From NCBI RefSeq assembly GCF_042453785.1, contig NC_091675.1:51594501-51658500 (forward strand): a stretch of DNA of 64,000 nt, read 5' to 3'. The translations under genes and the position numbers were made by a program. This document shows positions 24,410 to 35,121 of the stretch, in pieces. Within the stretch, counting starts at the first letter, position 1. Each line of letters begins with the position of its first letter. Under the pieces are notes generated by a model that saw only the letters and a list, made by a program, of their open reading frames with translations, searched no databases and was not told the origin of the DNA. The DNA is from Malus domestica (Eukaryota; Streptophyta; Magnoliopsida; Rosales; Rosaceae).

Positions 24410-25530
24410 ATGGGGAGAGCACCTTGTTGTGAGAAAGCTCATACCAACAAAGGGGCATGGACGAAGGAGGAGGACCAGCGCCTCATCGACCACATCCGCC
24501 AGCACGGCGAGGGCTGCTGGCGCTCCCTCCCTAAAGCCGCCGGTACGTATATTCATCCATCAAGCAATTCAGTTTCAATTCAATATTCCTCCATATATGA
24601 TCTATATCGTTTAAAAAATTCGATTTTTGTTCATGTTAATTTTATAGGGTTGCTCAGGTGCGGCAAGAGTTGCAGGTTGAGATGGATAAACTACCTCCGC
24701 CCTGACCTCAAGCGCGGCAATTTCACACAAGAAGAAGATGAACTCATCATCAAGCTTCATAGCTTGCTTGGAAACAAGTAAGTAACCAAATCACCCACTT
24801 TTCTTCAAGCGGTGGATTGCCTACGTACGATTGATTTGTAATTTGATTGTATGTGTGTAGATGGTCATTGATTGCGGGCCGATTGCCGGGAAGAACCGAC
24901 AACGAGATCAAAAACTACTGGAACACACACATCAAGCGAAAGCTCATCAGCCGCGGCCTCGACCCTCAAACCCACCGCCCGCTTAACCAAACCACAACCG
25001 CCGCTGCTGCCGCCACGCCCGCCTCTCGCTTGGACCTGAGAAATCGTTCTTCGCCGTCGTCCGCGGTATTTGATCACAAAACCATCAAAAACAACAAATT
25101 TGAATTGTTGAAGCACCCCAAGATGGAGCATGAGTACTACAATTACAATATAGAATCGGAGGCCAATTGCAGCACCACTACCGGCAGCGGCACCACAACC
25201 GATGAAGACCAAAAACAACAGAACAAGTACAAGTGTTCTGATCTCAACTTGGATCTTTCAATTGGGCTAGAGCCGTTTCAGTCCGAGCCAACTCGGGCAT
25301 CGTCTGGGAACTCGGCCGAATCAAGACTGCAGCGGATCATAGCTCCTTCTAATAGTAATAATAATCATCAGTTTTTTGGGAAAGTGCAGTCGACTCAGGC
25401 GGTGGCGGTGGCTCAGGCGGTGTGTGTGTGCTGCCAGGTTGGATTTCAAAGCAGTGAGGCATGCAGCAATTGTCAGTGCACCAGTTACAATGGCTTCTAC
25501 AGATTTCACAGACCTGCTTTGAATCCATAG
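24410..25530 (+). CDS. R2R3-MYB transcriptional repressor, subgroup 4 (MYB4/MYB308-like)
   Basis: Three exons, 24410-24542, 24648-24777 and 24861-25530, join in frame to 310 aa. R2 (about 14-62) and R3 (about 67-114) are complete, starting [20 protein letters not shown]. The bHLH-interaction signature [DE]Lx2[RK]x3Lx6Lx3R is met by [20 protein letters not shown]. The three C-terminal subgroup-4 motifs are all visible: C1 [13 protein letters not shown] (116-128), the EAR repression motif [10 protein letters not shown] (215-224), and a Cys cluster CVCCQ..CSNCQC (276-294). Subgroup 4 proteins repress phenylpropanoid genes (cinnamate 4-hydroxylase, lignin and flavonoid steps), often recruiting TOPLESS through the EAR motif. 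The two intron positions are those usual for R2R3-MYB genes. Which paralogue (MYB4, 7, 32 or 308 type) cannot be fixed without a tree. Confidence 0.95.
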
Positions 25531-26454
25531 CACCATTTTATTATAATTATTTTCTTTTTTCTCTTCTTAAATACACATAAGTTAATACCTTCACTTTCGA
25601 ATTTATTACTTTCTGGATCTTGTATTGTACGGACGTAGAATTTGAAAGAACAATAATCATTTGGAAATCGACATTTACATATTTGGTTGCATTTGTGGGC
25701 ATTTAATGTGAATTTTTCTACTCTAGTGGTTTAGGATGACTTATATGGAATTGTTACCGTAATATTTCAATCAAATAATATCATGTGTAAATTGATTTTT
25801 GTGACATGACAACACGTTTCATGAATTGCGCTAGTAGTGGAAATGTGCATATTTGAAATTTCATTTAGTTTCGCTTTCAAGTAGTGAGGCTTACTTCTGA
25901 AAAATGTAATAAATATATTTTACAAGCTTTAAATTTGAGATGATCTTTAAAATGAGCCGTGATATTTCAATTTTCTCGCATTGCATCTTGAATGTTTGGA
26001 AGTGTATTAAGTTACATCTTTTATCTCCTTGAATGTCTAATCCTCCCTAAATTGCCGAGTTTTTTTTTGTCAACAGGATACAAATGTGGCTTACACGTCA
26101 CATCTTGTGAAAATTTTGAGAGGTCATGCTACGACTGACTTAAGTTTTGGTCATTCAATAAATGTTATTTGCATATGCAAAAGCTTATCCTACCACATTT
26201 ACATTGCATGTGTGTACGCACACTGTGAGTGGATATGTTCGGTTAAAGTCTCTCTAGTGAGCTGTCGTTGTGTTTGGCAACCGGCATTATTCGGGTTCTT
26301 AAATTCCATACATCAAATCATATATACCGGTTTGACCAATAAATGAAAAATCTTATATGGGGTGGATAGCTAAGGCTCGTGTTTGGTACATAGAATTAGA
26401 TTAGGATGGATAACCTACTAAATAAAAGGTAGGTTAAAAAGAGAATGATAAAAT

Positions 26455-26613
26455 TAGGATAGTAGATTCACACACTTATTTTTGTACCTCTCACACACTT
26501 TTGTTAAATTTTGAAATTGATATTCTTCAATTCATTCGATCTGACAGCTGACAGCTGACAATTGAGAGGAGTGTGTGAGAAGTAAAAATGAGTATGTGAA
26601 TAACACTACCCTA
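26455..26613. mobile_element. Small MITE of the GTGTGTGGATAGCA family (copy b)
   Basis: TAGGATAGTAGATTCACACAC on the left opposes GTGTGTGAGAAGTAAAAATG..GTGAATAACACTACCCTA on the right. It has the same TTCAATTCATTCGATCTGA core as copy a. A CTGACAG unit is repeated in the centre. Confidence 0.6.
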
Positions 26614-27081
26614 AAATTATGATCACCTAGAGGATAGAAAATGGATTACTCGTGAAGAAAATTTATCCATTTCTATCCTCCTTAATATGGTAGGGTCGGA
26701 AGGGTTTAATTTTCTACATAGCTGATCCTCCTCTAATCCTCTCTAAATAAAAAATCATTCACTTCCACGTTTAATATACTTTGAAATGTGTGAGTTTGTC
26801 ATTTCAATCCAATCATGTATACCAAACCAGCCTGAAGTGACTATTTTTGTGGACTATACTCTATAGTATGGGTACTTATATTCACTTATATTAAATCAAG
26901 ATACAATTATGAAATAGGCAAACCCTATTTATTAAGCCAAAGGTTTAAGTAAACACTGATAAGCTTTGAGGTTCACTACTATCATCAATCATATTGTTTC
27001 AATTTAATCACTTATTGTTAGGTGTTAAATTTTTGTTACAAAAGATCTCGATAATATCAAGGGTGAAAACACCAATATATC

Positions 27082-27082
<1 letters not shown>

Positions 27083-27120
<38 letters not shown>
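27083..27120. repeat. (TA)n microsatellite
   Basis: About 19 TA units directly abut the foldback element that follows, and a shorter TATATATATATA tract lies on its other side. Confidence 0.9.
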
Positions 27121-27123
<3 letters not shown>

Positions 27124-27330
27124 AGCTTAAGAGGAGGGATCCCCATTTTTTCAAAAAAAATGGGGACACGCTCCCCACCGTTATATTGACTTTAATGAAA
27201 TTGTGTGGTTGAGATTAAAACACAGGCCATAGAATCTCAACCACAGGATTTCATTTAATTTAAATCCAACGGTGGAGAGCGTGTCCCCATTTTTTTGAAA
27301 AAATGGGGATCCCTCCCCTTAAGCAATTCC
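27121..27330. mobile_element. Near-perfect foldback MITE inserted in a TA tract
   Basis: The arms pair along almost the whole length: AGGGATCCCCATTTTTTCAA / its complement near 27292-27320, TGGGGACACGCTC, and GTTGAGATT against AATCTCAACCAC. TA repeats flank both sides, consistent with a TA target as used by Tc1/mariner relatives, though the ends are not classic Stowaway ends. Confidence 0.8.
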
Positions 27331-27631
27331 TATATATATATATGTGTGTATCACTTAGTCGAATTCCCGACGTAAGATTTTATTCTTCTGCACATACTGC
27401 ATCAAAAGATGTGAAATTGATATGACAGAGGAAAAAAAAATGTGGTGTGATAGTAGATACTTTCATTTAGGATATAGGAAGATGTGACATTAAATTAAGA
27501 TTGGATAATACGATTACAAAAATGAATTAGCGCTTCATAACATAGTATTATGAAAAAAATTGAAGTTCTACATTAAAATTAATTAACAATAACTCCTAAA
27601 TAATATATTTTTGTATATGTTTATATCGAGT

Positions 27632-28782
27632 TTAATAATAGGTCAAATCGGATAAGTGATCTATGTCGTCATAAGGTATTCGGAAGATAGCTCATATGCT
27701 AAAAAAACTCGGATTTAAACCCTTGTGGTGTACCCCGTTAACAAATTTAGTCCAAAAGTGATTTTTCAGTTAATTATTTGTTAATACATGGGTAAAATTG
27801 TATTTTGACATGTGCACTCTTCCTCGTCTCTTTGCTCTCTCTGTAATTTGAATTTTCACAAAACCAATTCTGAGAAAGCTGTCATTGAGATCGGCACCTC
27901 TCGTTGCTTTCTACGAACAGCAAGAATTGAAAGGTTTGAAAGACTGGCCTCTCGCAGGACATGCTCAATGTTCCAGTCCTCTATATCATTGGAGCTTTTT
28001 CATGGCAGACTTTAATGTGTGGTCTGCTTGGAATTCCTCCATCAACTGGAGTCATCCCACAGTCTCCAATGCATACAAAGAGTTTAGCTAATCTTAAACA
28101 CCAGGTAATCACACAAAACCTTTTCTTTATCTAACTGTATGGAAATATGCAAGATGGCTATCGACAAATGCAGACACCCTTGGTTTACCAGGAGGCCTCA
28201 TCTCGAGTATGACAAGAATATATATTTTGATATATTAAACATGTGGCTTTGATTTGCAATGGCAAGAAGGCCGTAGTTTAGAACATTTGATGATATTCAT
28301 TACCAGGTGATCATTGTGCCTTAATTGAAACACTTTTGTATTGCAGGGACTGAATGAATTAAAAGAATCAACCATCCAGGCAGCTTCGAGTATGGGAAAT
28401 TATATGGATGCACCAGTTGATGAGACAGTATTTGATATTGAGAAAGAGATTGATGATTTATTGCCGGGTGAGGTGAAGGAGCAGCGTCTCAGTAACCTGC
28501 TTCAAGCGGTATTGGTGGGCATGAGAGAGCAGAACGAGGAAGAGTGCACTATTAAGGGTAGCATTCTAAAATAACAATGAGTGAGCAGAGAGACGAGGAA
28601 GTGCACATGTCAAAGTACAATTTTACCCATGTATTAACAGATAGTTAACGGAAAAATCACATTTGGACTAAATTTGCTAACGGAGTACACCGCAGGAGTT
28701 TAAATCCGAGTTTTTTTAGCACATGGACTATCTTCCGAATATCTTATAACATGATCATTTATCCGATTTGGCCTTAATAATA
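27632..28782. mobile_element. Pack-MULE (Mutator-like, non-autonomous) with captured BOR gene fragment
   Basis: The element itself is 27641-28773. It has terminal inverted repeats of about 200 bp: the left end GGTCAAATCGGATAAGTGAT matches the complement of the right end, and the match continues to CATGTGCAC..TTCCTCGTCTC. It is flanked by a perfect 9-bp direct repeat TTAATAATA (27632-27640 and 28774-28782). Long inverted repeats with a 9-bp duplication define Mutator-like elements. There is no transposase; the interior is instead derived from a host boron-transporter gene, which makes it a Pack-MULE. Arm divergence is moderate (roughly 10-15 percent by eye), so it is not very recent. Confidence 0.9.
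27979..28530 (+). pseudogene. BOR1: Captured fragment of a BOR-type boron transporter gene
   Basis: Three host exons survive inside the Pack-MULE. About 27979-28104 encodes [20 protein letters not shown] then [12 protein letters not shown] and ends at a GT donor. About 28138-28206 encodes YGNMQDGYRQMQTPLVYQEA and ends at a GT donor. From 28347, after a TTGCAG acceptor, comes GLNELKESTIQAASSMGNYM, followed by DETVFDIEKEIDDLLPGEVK and KEQRLSNLLQAVLVG. These are consecutive landmarks of plant BOR borate exporters (HCO3- transporter family) near the C-terminal half. The start of the middle exon is missing, and family sequence ends after LLQAVLVG, where the element's own sequence resumes. Introns are retained, so capture was from DNA rather than mRNA. 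Only a fragment of a roughly 700-residue protein remains. Confidence 0.88.
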
Positions 28783-31114
28783 TGAACTTTCCATAGGGTG
28801 CATTTTTAATATGAATTTTTTTAATATGCATTTTTAATATGTATTTATTTAATATCCATGTTAAAGTTTGCTAAAATGAATTAAGAGGCTGTATTTGATT
28901 ATACGATTACACTAAGATTCAATTTTCAAAAGACTACAATTAAATTAAAAATGCTTAAATATTGTTAAGTATACTTAGCTAGCCCATCATATTGAAAATT
29001 CTCGACTCCGCCTTTGATTAAGTACCAATAGTTCCTCATTACTTCATTTAAGACCAATTATTCTCAATTGAATGACTTCTGCATTTATACATTTTTTTTC
29101 TTTTTTAAAGGGGTCAACCGGTGGTTTCGCCACAATAATCTATCTTTTGGGGCCGGGAAGAGTCACAAGGACATTTCAACGTCTCTCTTCATCATCGTGT
29201 AATTCACCAGGATCATAAATTTAACCCAAGACGTGCCCTCTTAAGTACGAGTCTGAAATTTGTTTCCAACCATGCACTGGACCACATCGTGATAGTTATA
29301 TTTACATGTTTTTAGGATTATGAACTTGTCAATCAATCAAAATTCGACTACTTAGAATAAATCATCAAACAAACTGACTTGCATGTAACCAATTTTGGGT
29401 AGATTTAGGTAAGGATTATCATTGATGATACCATATTCTCTTTTTCTTTTCATTTTTTCTTTTCATTTTTTCAACTGAAAACTGTAAGAACCTAACATCC
29501 ACCAGACCATAGTACAATAAGTAATGAATATTTTTATTTATTTATGGGACACCACCTGACCTAACTAGCTTTGGCATCTACCGTTTATCACTTTATATCA
29601 CACCTGGACAGAAAGAGAGACATGTGGCATATATTTGCTTACATCGTCTAACTAACTAATTATGCCTACCTTCTATTATTTTTCTTATTATTATTTTGAT
29701 CGTTATTTTTTTAAGACATCGTTATTCACACTTTAAAAATTCAATTGTACACTTTAAATTTTTTATATTTACAATGAAAAATAAACTTATGAGAAGTACA
29801 AAATTAAAATTTTAAAGTATCAATAGTAGTTCCCTTTTGTTATGGTTAGGGATGTAAGCTGGCTCGAAACAATTGGAGCTCACCTCGGGTCCAGCTCGTG
29901 TTTGACTCATGAAAAAATCAAGCCAAGCCTAGTTTGACTCAATCAAGAAACAAGTCAAGTTTGAGCATTGGTGTGTTCGGCTCGTAAAGCTCATGAGTTG
30001 CTCTAAAGTTTTTCTGAAACAACTTGAGGGAAGGCTTGAGCTAAGCTCGTTGTTCAAGCTTGACAAGTATTTTTTTTTTTTGATAAGGATAATAATAAAT
30101 AAAATAAAAACATTTCTTCAACTCTTGATTAAATGTTTGGTAAGAATAATAATTTTTTTTTTGTACTTCTTGTATATGCGTATTTTGAGTGCCAAGTCCA
30201 ACTAATTAACTAAATTAACCAAAAAAAAGTAGAAAATATTGTTTAATAGGATTTTTGTTTTAATTCTTGTGGGCTTCAATGAAAAGAGGACTTCAAGTTG
30301 ACTCTCAAAAAAACCCTAAATCATACAACAAAATAAGCTAAACTAAGATTTAATTGTCGATTGTTCACTATTCCATGTGCTAATATATGCTTTAGAACTT
30401 TATAGAGGTAAGATATTGCTATAAATTTAGTGCTATTATTTCCATGGTGATTTATACAAAATACTATATCATGATTTTTTTTTTTTTACAGAACATTATA
30501 GTATCATGATTACTGAATAGTGATTACTACATGTAAGTTTTGATGAAATAAACGTTTGCCAATTTTGTCAACAAATCAAATTTTGACTTGCAAGGACTTA
30601 CGTGGTGCACACCATGGTATAAATTGCACACAAGGGAGATGAAACTCATAAAAAACTGGATGAGTTGTCAAGAGTTTACCTAAAACCTCCGTCAAACAAA
30701 TAAAATCAAGTACAAAAGGGAACAAAATAACCTTAATTTGATCAAATTATATCAATTGAGGTTTAATTTAGTTAAGAGCTAAATTAAATACTTAGCTCAA
30801 ATCAAAAAATAAATCCCACAAACTCAATCGCTCGCCTATAAATACTAGGCTCATTTTCAAGAGACGGACTTTAGAAGAACGAAGCAAGCTCAACCCTCTC
30901 TGGCCAAAGCAAACACCAAACACCCAAACACTCGTACTCTTCATCAAGCTCGTGGAGAATCAACAAGCACAACAAATGCATGTGCCGATTCATCCACTAC
31001 CAAAGGCAAAGATCACTCACCATGTTGTAGGATGAATTGAAGGAAAACTTTAGCTAAATGAAGATCATTTGAGCAACATACATTGAGTACTTAACAATTA
31101 AAGTGCGGAAGAGT
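28783..31114. other. Gene-free AT-rich stretch
   Basis: About 29850-30070 is rich in AGCTCG/CAAGCTTGA phrases typical of degenerate dispersed repeats. A TATA-like CCTATAAATACTAGG with a CA-rich leader at about 30836-31010 looks like a promoter of an old LTR-type element, but I could not find matching ends. No protein-coding homology recognised. Confidence 0.5.
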
Positions 31115-32436
31115 TGAATATCAGAGTACGTAACGAACAAATGAACTAACTGAATATAAAACTTTATTAAATTGAATTGCCAAGAAGGCTACATAAACTG
31201 AAGAGGCTACATCTTGATTGACTTAATATTCTACGAGCTACAAATCATCATATATATAGAGAACTAATCTAACCCTAATAAGCAAGAAAACAAAACCCTA
31301 ATACTAACGGGCTAAGCCCAAATTCAAACAATAAAATAATCCTAAATTCCAACACCCCCCGTCAAACTCATGGCGGTACACGGCAAGGGTTTGCAACAAG
31401 AAGATGCGGATGCAAGCTCCATTAGGCGGACACAACAAGACAAGCTCTGTTAGGCGGACACGACAAGGTAAACTCCGTTAGGCGGATACGACAAGGCAAG
31501 GCAAGCGGGCAATCAAGTGAACAAACAAACAATCCAAGCGAGCAGGCGAGTAAGCGGATTTCGGTAAACGATCCAATTACTAACCAAGTGTACAACGTCG
31601 CTCAAGTGGTCATAAATCCAAGCACTCGAGCAGTCGTTGTGGTAAGCAACAAGTTCCAAACACAAACACAATAGCAACAACACGTTTGCCCCAACAAAAA
31701 GCAACAAATGCTGCTTACCAACTCTTTTCCACTAGCAACTTTTCACGGGTCAACAAACTTTTTTTTTCCTTTGCTTTCTGTGCGGTAGTGGCTGGGTAGA
31801 GCAAGCAAGTTCATCTTTAGGTGCGGTTATGATACGACATTAGGTTACAAGTCTGGGCAGCAATGGTCCCAGGTGGGTTCAACGGATTATGGGTAGCAAT
31901 GGGTTTTGATCTTGGCTTCAAAAAGTTGTCAGGCAGCGGCGGTGCAAATCGATTCAAACGGTACATGCTGTAACAACAAGTGTGACGGCCAATTCGTGCA
32001 TGCGTCATTGGGTGGCAAGACGATGACTTGATGTAGCAAACAGATTCAATTTTTTTCTCCCTTTTTTTAAGCAACAAAACCTTGACTAGGGCACAACGAC
32101 AAACCACAACGAAGAAGAGGAACGTGACAAGACAAAAAAACTAGATACCAAGAACAGATTCAACCCTGAAGGATCAAACCTGCTCTGATACCAAGTTAAA
32201 TATCAGAGTAAACAACGAACAAATGAACTAACTGAATATAAAACTTTATTAAATTGAATTGCCAAGAAGGTTACATAAACTGAAGAGGCTACATCTTGAC
32301 TAACTTAATATTCTACGAGCTACAAATCATCATATATATAGAGAACTAACCTAACCCTAATCAGCAATAAAACGAAACCCTAATACTAACGGGCTAAGCC
32401 CAAATTCAAACAATAAAATAATCCTAAATTCCAATA
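31115..32436 (-). mobile_element. TRIM-like LTR element (terminal-repeat retrotransposon in miniature), about 1.3 kb
   Basis: Two direct repeats of about 240 bp, 31115-31354 and 32197-32436, bound an interior of about 840 bp. Beside the right repeat lies TGGTATCAGAGCAGG on the minus strand, the initiator Met-tRNA primer-binding site. Beside the left repeat lies a purine tract GACGGGGGG. Together these set the minus orientation. The interior codes for no retroviral-type protein, as expected for TRIMs. The repeats differ at roughly a dozen of 240 positions (about 5 percent), suggesting an insertion of perhaps one to two million years under usual plant rates. No clear target duplication was found. 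Confidence 0.8.
31414..31497. repeat. Three tandem 28-bp units inside the TRIM-like element
   Basis: Units of exactly 28 bases start at 31414, 31442 and 31470, each of the form AAGCTCYRTTAGGCGGAYAC followed by RACAAGRY. Small tandem arrays inside TRIM interiors may be family features. Confidence 0.85.
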
Positions 32437-32837
32437 GCTAGTACACATGGACTAAAAAACAAATCTCAACCATGAAATTCAAAGCCTAGTTGTGTGGTGA
32501 ACCATGACCAAACTCAAATTTACAAGAGAGGGTTGAGAATCCATTATGCCTTTATAGATCCTCTTTACATTTTCAAAGGCTTCACCCAATGGAGGCCTTT
32601 TTACATTTGCTCCTAAGCTTCTTGGATTTAGATGGTGGAATAAGAATCTCCAAGTTCCCAAGATAAGAAACCTCTAATTTCTCCACACCAAGGAGAGATA
32701 TGAAGAAGATATGAGTTTGTTAAACCATTTAACTTATTGAGTTTGACGGATCAAGGCTCATTCGGCTATTAAGTCCAAAACTAACTTAAGTCTCGTTTTG
32801 AACTTATTCATTTTGATTACTTATGTTTTAATTAATT

Positions 32838-33415
32838 CACAAATCAATGTGCTCCTTTCTTCGTAACTCTGTCTAATTTTTTGTTAGGTACTGATGTGGC
32901 ATATAAATGGACCCACAAGTCTAACTAAATAAAAAATAAATTAGAAATAGGTCTAATAATTTAATAATTAATTTAAAAAGTTGTCAACCCAGAAACTCGG
33001 TCCCGCAATCACCTATGATCCACCCCATACTCCTCTACCTCCATCTATAGTAGCCTTCGCTCGTTTATTATTTGGAAAAAGAAAAAAAAAATCTCAAGAC
33101 ACCCATCTTTACATCCCTCATCAAATGGATTAGGATCAAGACCACATTTGGTGACGGTTTAGATTGGTGATGATTTTTGTGACTCCGTCAACATTTGGGC
33201 GATTGACAACTTCACAACCTTAATCTTAGAGAGCTTGTTGGGCTCTCCCCCAGTGATCTTGGTGACACGGAGAACGGCAAGCTCTGCCTTGAGATAATCT
33301 GACTATGCAAAAAGGTGTTTTGCCAACTTTTTAAATTAATTATTAAACTCACATCAGCAAATAACATAATTTGTGACAAAATTGAGACGAAATGATCACA
33401 TTAATTTGAGAAACC
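32838..33415. mobile_element. Inverted-arm element enclosing an RPL35 fragment (possible second gene-carrying transposon)
   Basis: The left arm, about 32838-32990, and the right arm, about 33319-33415, are imperfect reverse complements. They share CAAATCAATGTG, GCTGATGTGG-like and TTTAATAATTAATTTAAAAA phrases in order. The RPL35-derived segment sits between them. A further related copy of the right arm follows at about 33505-33610. I could not define a target duplication, so the superfamily and exact ends are open. Confidence 0.45.
33174..33300 (-). pseudogene. RPL35: Fragment of ribosomal protein L35 (uL29) gene
   Basis: The minus strand encodes [20 protein letters not shown] followed by [20 protein letters not shown]. 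This corresponds to the central part of cytosolic L35 (family: [40 protein letters not shown]). About 40 residues of a roughly 123-residue protein remain. The match fails after the LT of MLTESQ, where bases are missing relative to the family. It has neither start nor stop in context and is a non-functional copy. Confidence 0.85.
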
Positions 33416-34066
33416 TATTTCCAGGGACTACATTGATCAATTTTCAATTTCAAAGACCATCATGTTTGTGTGGGTCAATCTCATGGATCATTTGTGATTA
33501 GAACTCTTACATCTTGTGGGCCCCATTTATGTGCCACATTAGCCCATAACAGAAATTTTAACAGAATTATGACGGAATGACCACATTGATTTGTAACATC
33601 TATTTTCATAGACTACATTAATCAATTTTCAATTTTAGGGATCATCTTAATGGTGTGGGTGAATTTCAATGACCATTTGTGATATAAACCCTATTTGGAG
33701 TGGGGACATGATATGTGGGGAATGGCTCCCCTAGGAGGAATTCTTTCTCAAGAATATGGGTATAAATTAAAACTAAAAAAAGTTGGTAAAAATGTTTTAA
33801 AAAGTTGCAAATTAAAAATGTGTATAAATTAAAAATATATGATACAATTATTGGACATAAAATATAAATACATCAAATATAACGTTTTTAACACTAAATA
33901 TAAATAAATATATTTAAAAATAGTTAAACAATATTTATCCATAATATTCAAATATGTTGATTTGTAAATATTTTATTCTTAAATAATAACGTGGATAAAA
34001 CTTAAAAAAAATAAAAAATAAAAAATAAATAAAACTTCGACCAATGAAATAAAAAACTAAGGAATA

Positions 34067-34218
34067 ATTGCTCAATCTTGAATTTAATATTATTTTTTAC
34101 CTCTTGCACACCACTTTTAATTTATGGCATCAAATTGAATAATTGAATAAGATCAATAAATAAAAATTAACAAAAGTACGTAAAAAGTAAAAAAAAATGT
34201 TTGAATAACACTTCCCGT
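34067..34218. mobile_element. Diverged MITE of the GTGTGTGGATAGCA family (copy d)
   Basis: Shows the same internal order (TTTTTACCTCTTGCACACCAC, TTGAATAAGATCAATAAA, GTAAAAAGTAAAAAAAAATG, AATAACACTTCCC) as the better copies, but its ends are worn. Confidence 0.4.
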
Positions 34219-34505
34219 TAAAAATATGAGAGCGGGTGAGAATCCAAACTCAAAAGGATTAATTGGTGCTATATAACATTTATCTGTTAAGAAAGTGGGT
34301 CCGAGTGGTTAGGATTTATTTGGCTAACCAGAAAGCATGATAGAATGATTATGAATATAAAATTCTAGTGGGAAGAGAAGGAAAACGGAAGAAGAAGATG
34401 TACATATATGCATGTGACATGTTCCATGTTCCATGTTCAGAAGGTAGGTAAGCCATCTCCCATATTTAATACAAGAACCTAGCGGGAAAGAAATATAATA
34501 AAAAT

Positions 34506-34633
34506 AGGGATGTGCTATCCACACATTCCTTATTAATTTTTGTCCTTTAATCTTATTCAATTGATTCGATCCGACGGTCGAAAACCAAAAAAGCATGAGA
34601 TAAGTAAAAATGGATGTGTGTATATCACATCCC
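34506..34633. mobile_element. Small MITE of the GTGTGTGGATAGCA family (copy c, best preserved)
   Basis: TAGGGATGTGCTATCCACAC on the left and GTGTGTATATCACATCCCTA on the right are inverted repeats about 128 bases apart. The core reads TTCAATTGATTCGATCCGAC. Flanks are AT-rich, so the target duplication is uncertain. Confidence 0.7.
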
Positions 34634-34940
34634 TAAAAATAAACAGTTGGTTCGTTAGTTAAGAGTTTGGTAGTGGTGGCGTGACTCATATCACTCAAAG
34701 AGAGATCTTGTCGCAAATTTGCATGTGCACGTACAGTGAGGGTATGGGATTCCTGCATTAATGTGAATGCTAATTGTAATATTTTAAAAACGGGATTCTC
34801 TGTCATCTCATCTTTTTGCATAATATTTTATATTATTGACATGATAATTGACGTTAAATTGTAAGGTAGTAGAGAGTTCATATAAAGTTTCACTTTTGAG
34901 AGAGATCCTTAGCATTTCCTCACTGAAAATTTTAGATTAA

Positions 34941-35121
34941 GGGGCTCTTTTGGAAATATTTTTAAAAATGACTGAAAGCCTTTTAGAGATATTTTTAGGC
35001 TTCAAAAGTACTTCAAATTCTGTTCCAAGATTCACTTGTACTTCTATTAAGGATTGGTTCCAAAACCATTTTCACCAAAAATGTTTTCAATCTTTTTAAA
35101 AGAACTTCCAAACCCTTTTCC
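34941..35121 (+). mobile_element. hAT-like MITE, copy B
   Basis: GGGGCTCTTTTGGAAATATT at the left end and a TAAGGATTGGTTCCAAAACC core shared with the copy at 55552-55784 in the same orientation. Confidence 0.55.

Larger units (their letters stand above)
25531..27631. other. Intergenic with two MITEs and a TA microsatellite
   Basis: MYB 3' UTR, then AT-rich DNA. Contains the MITE at 26455-26613, the TA tract at 27083-27120 and the foldback element at 27121-27330. No coding sequence recognised. Confidence 0.65.

Noticed and set aside
24178-24432. Ser/Leu and Tyr/Ile-rich frames before the MYB gene
   Set aside because: They translate the CT and TA microsatellites of the leader.
28341-28574. 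77-codon frame as an independent small gene
   Set aside because: It is the third captured BOR exon read through into the Pack-MULE's own sequence, not a separate gene.
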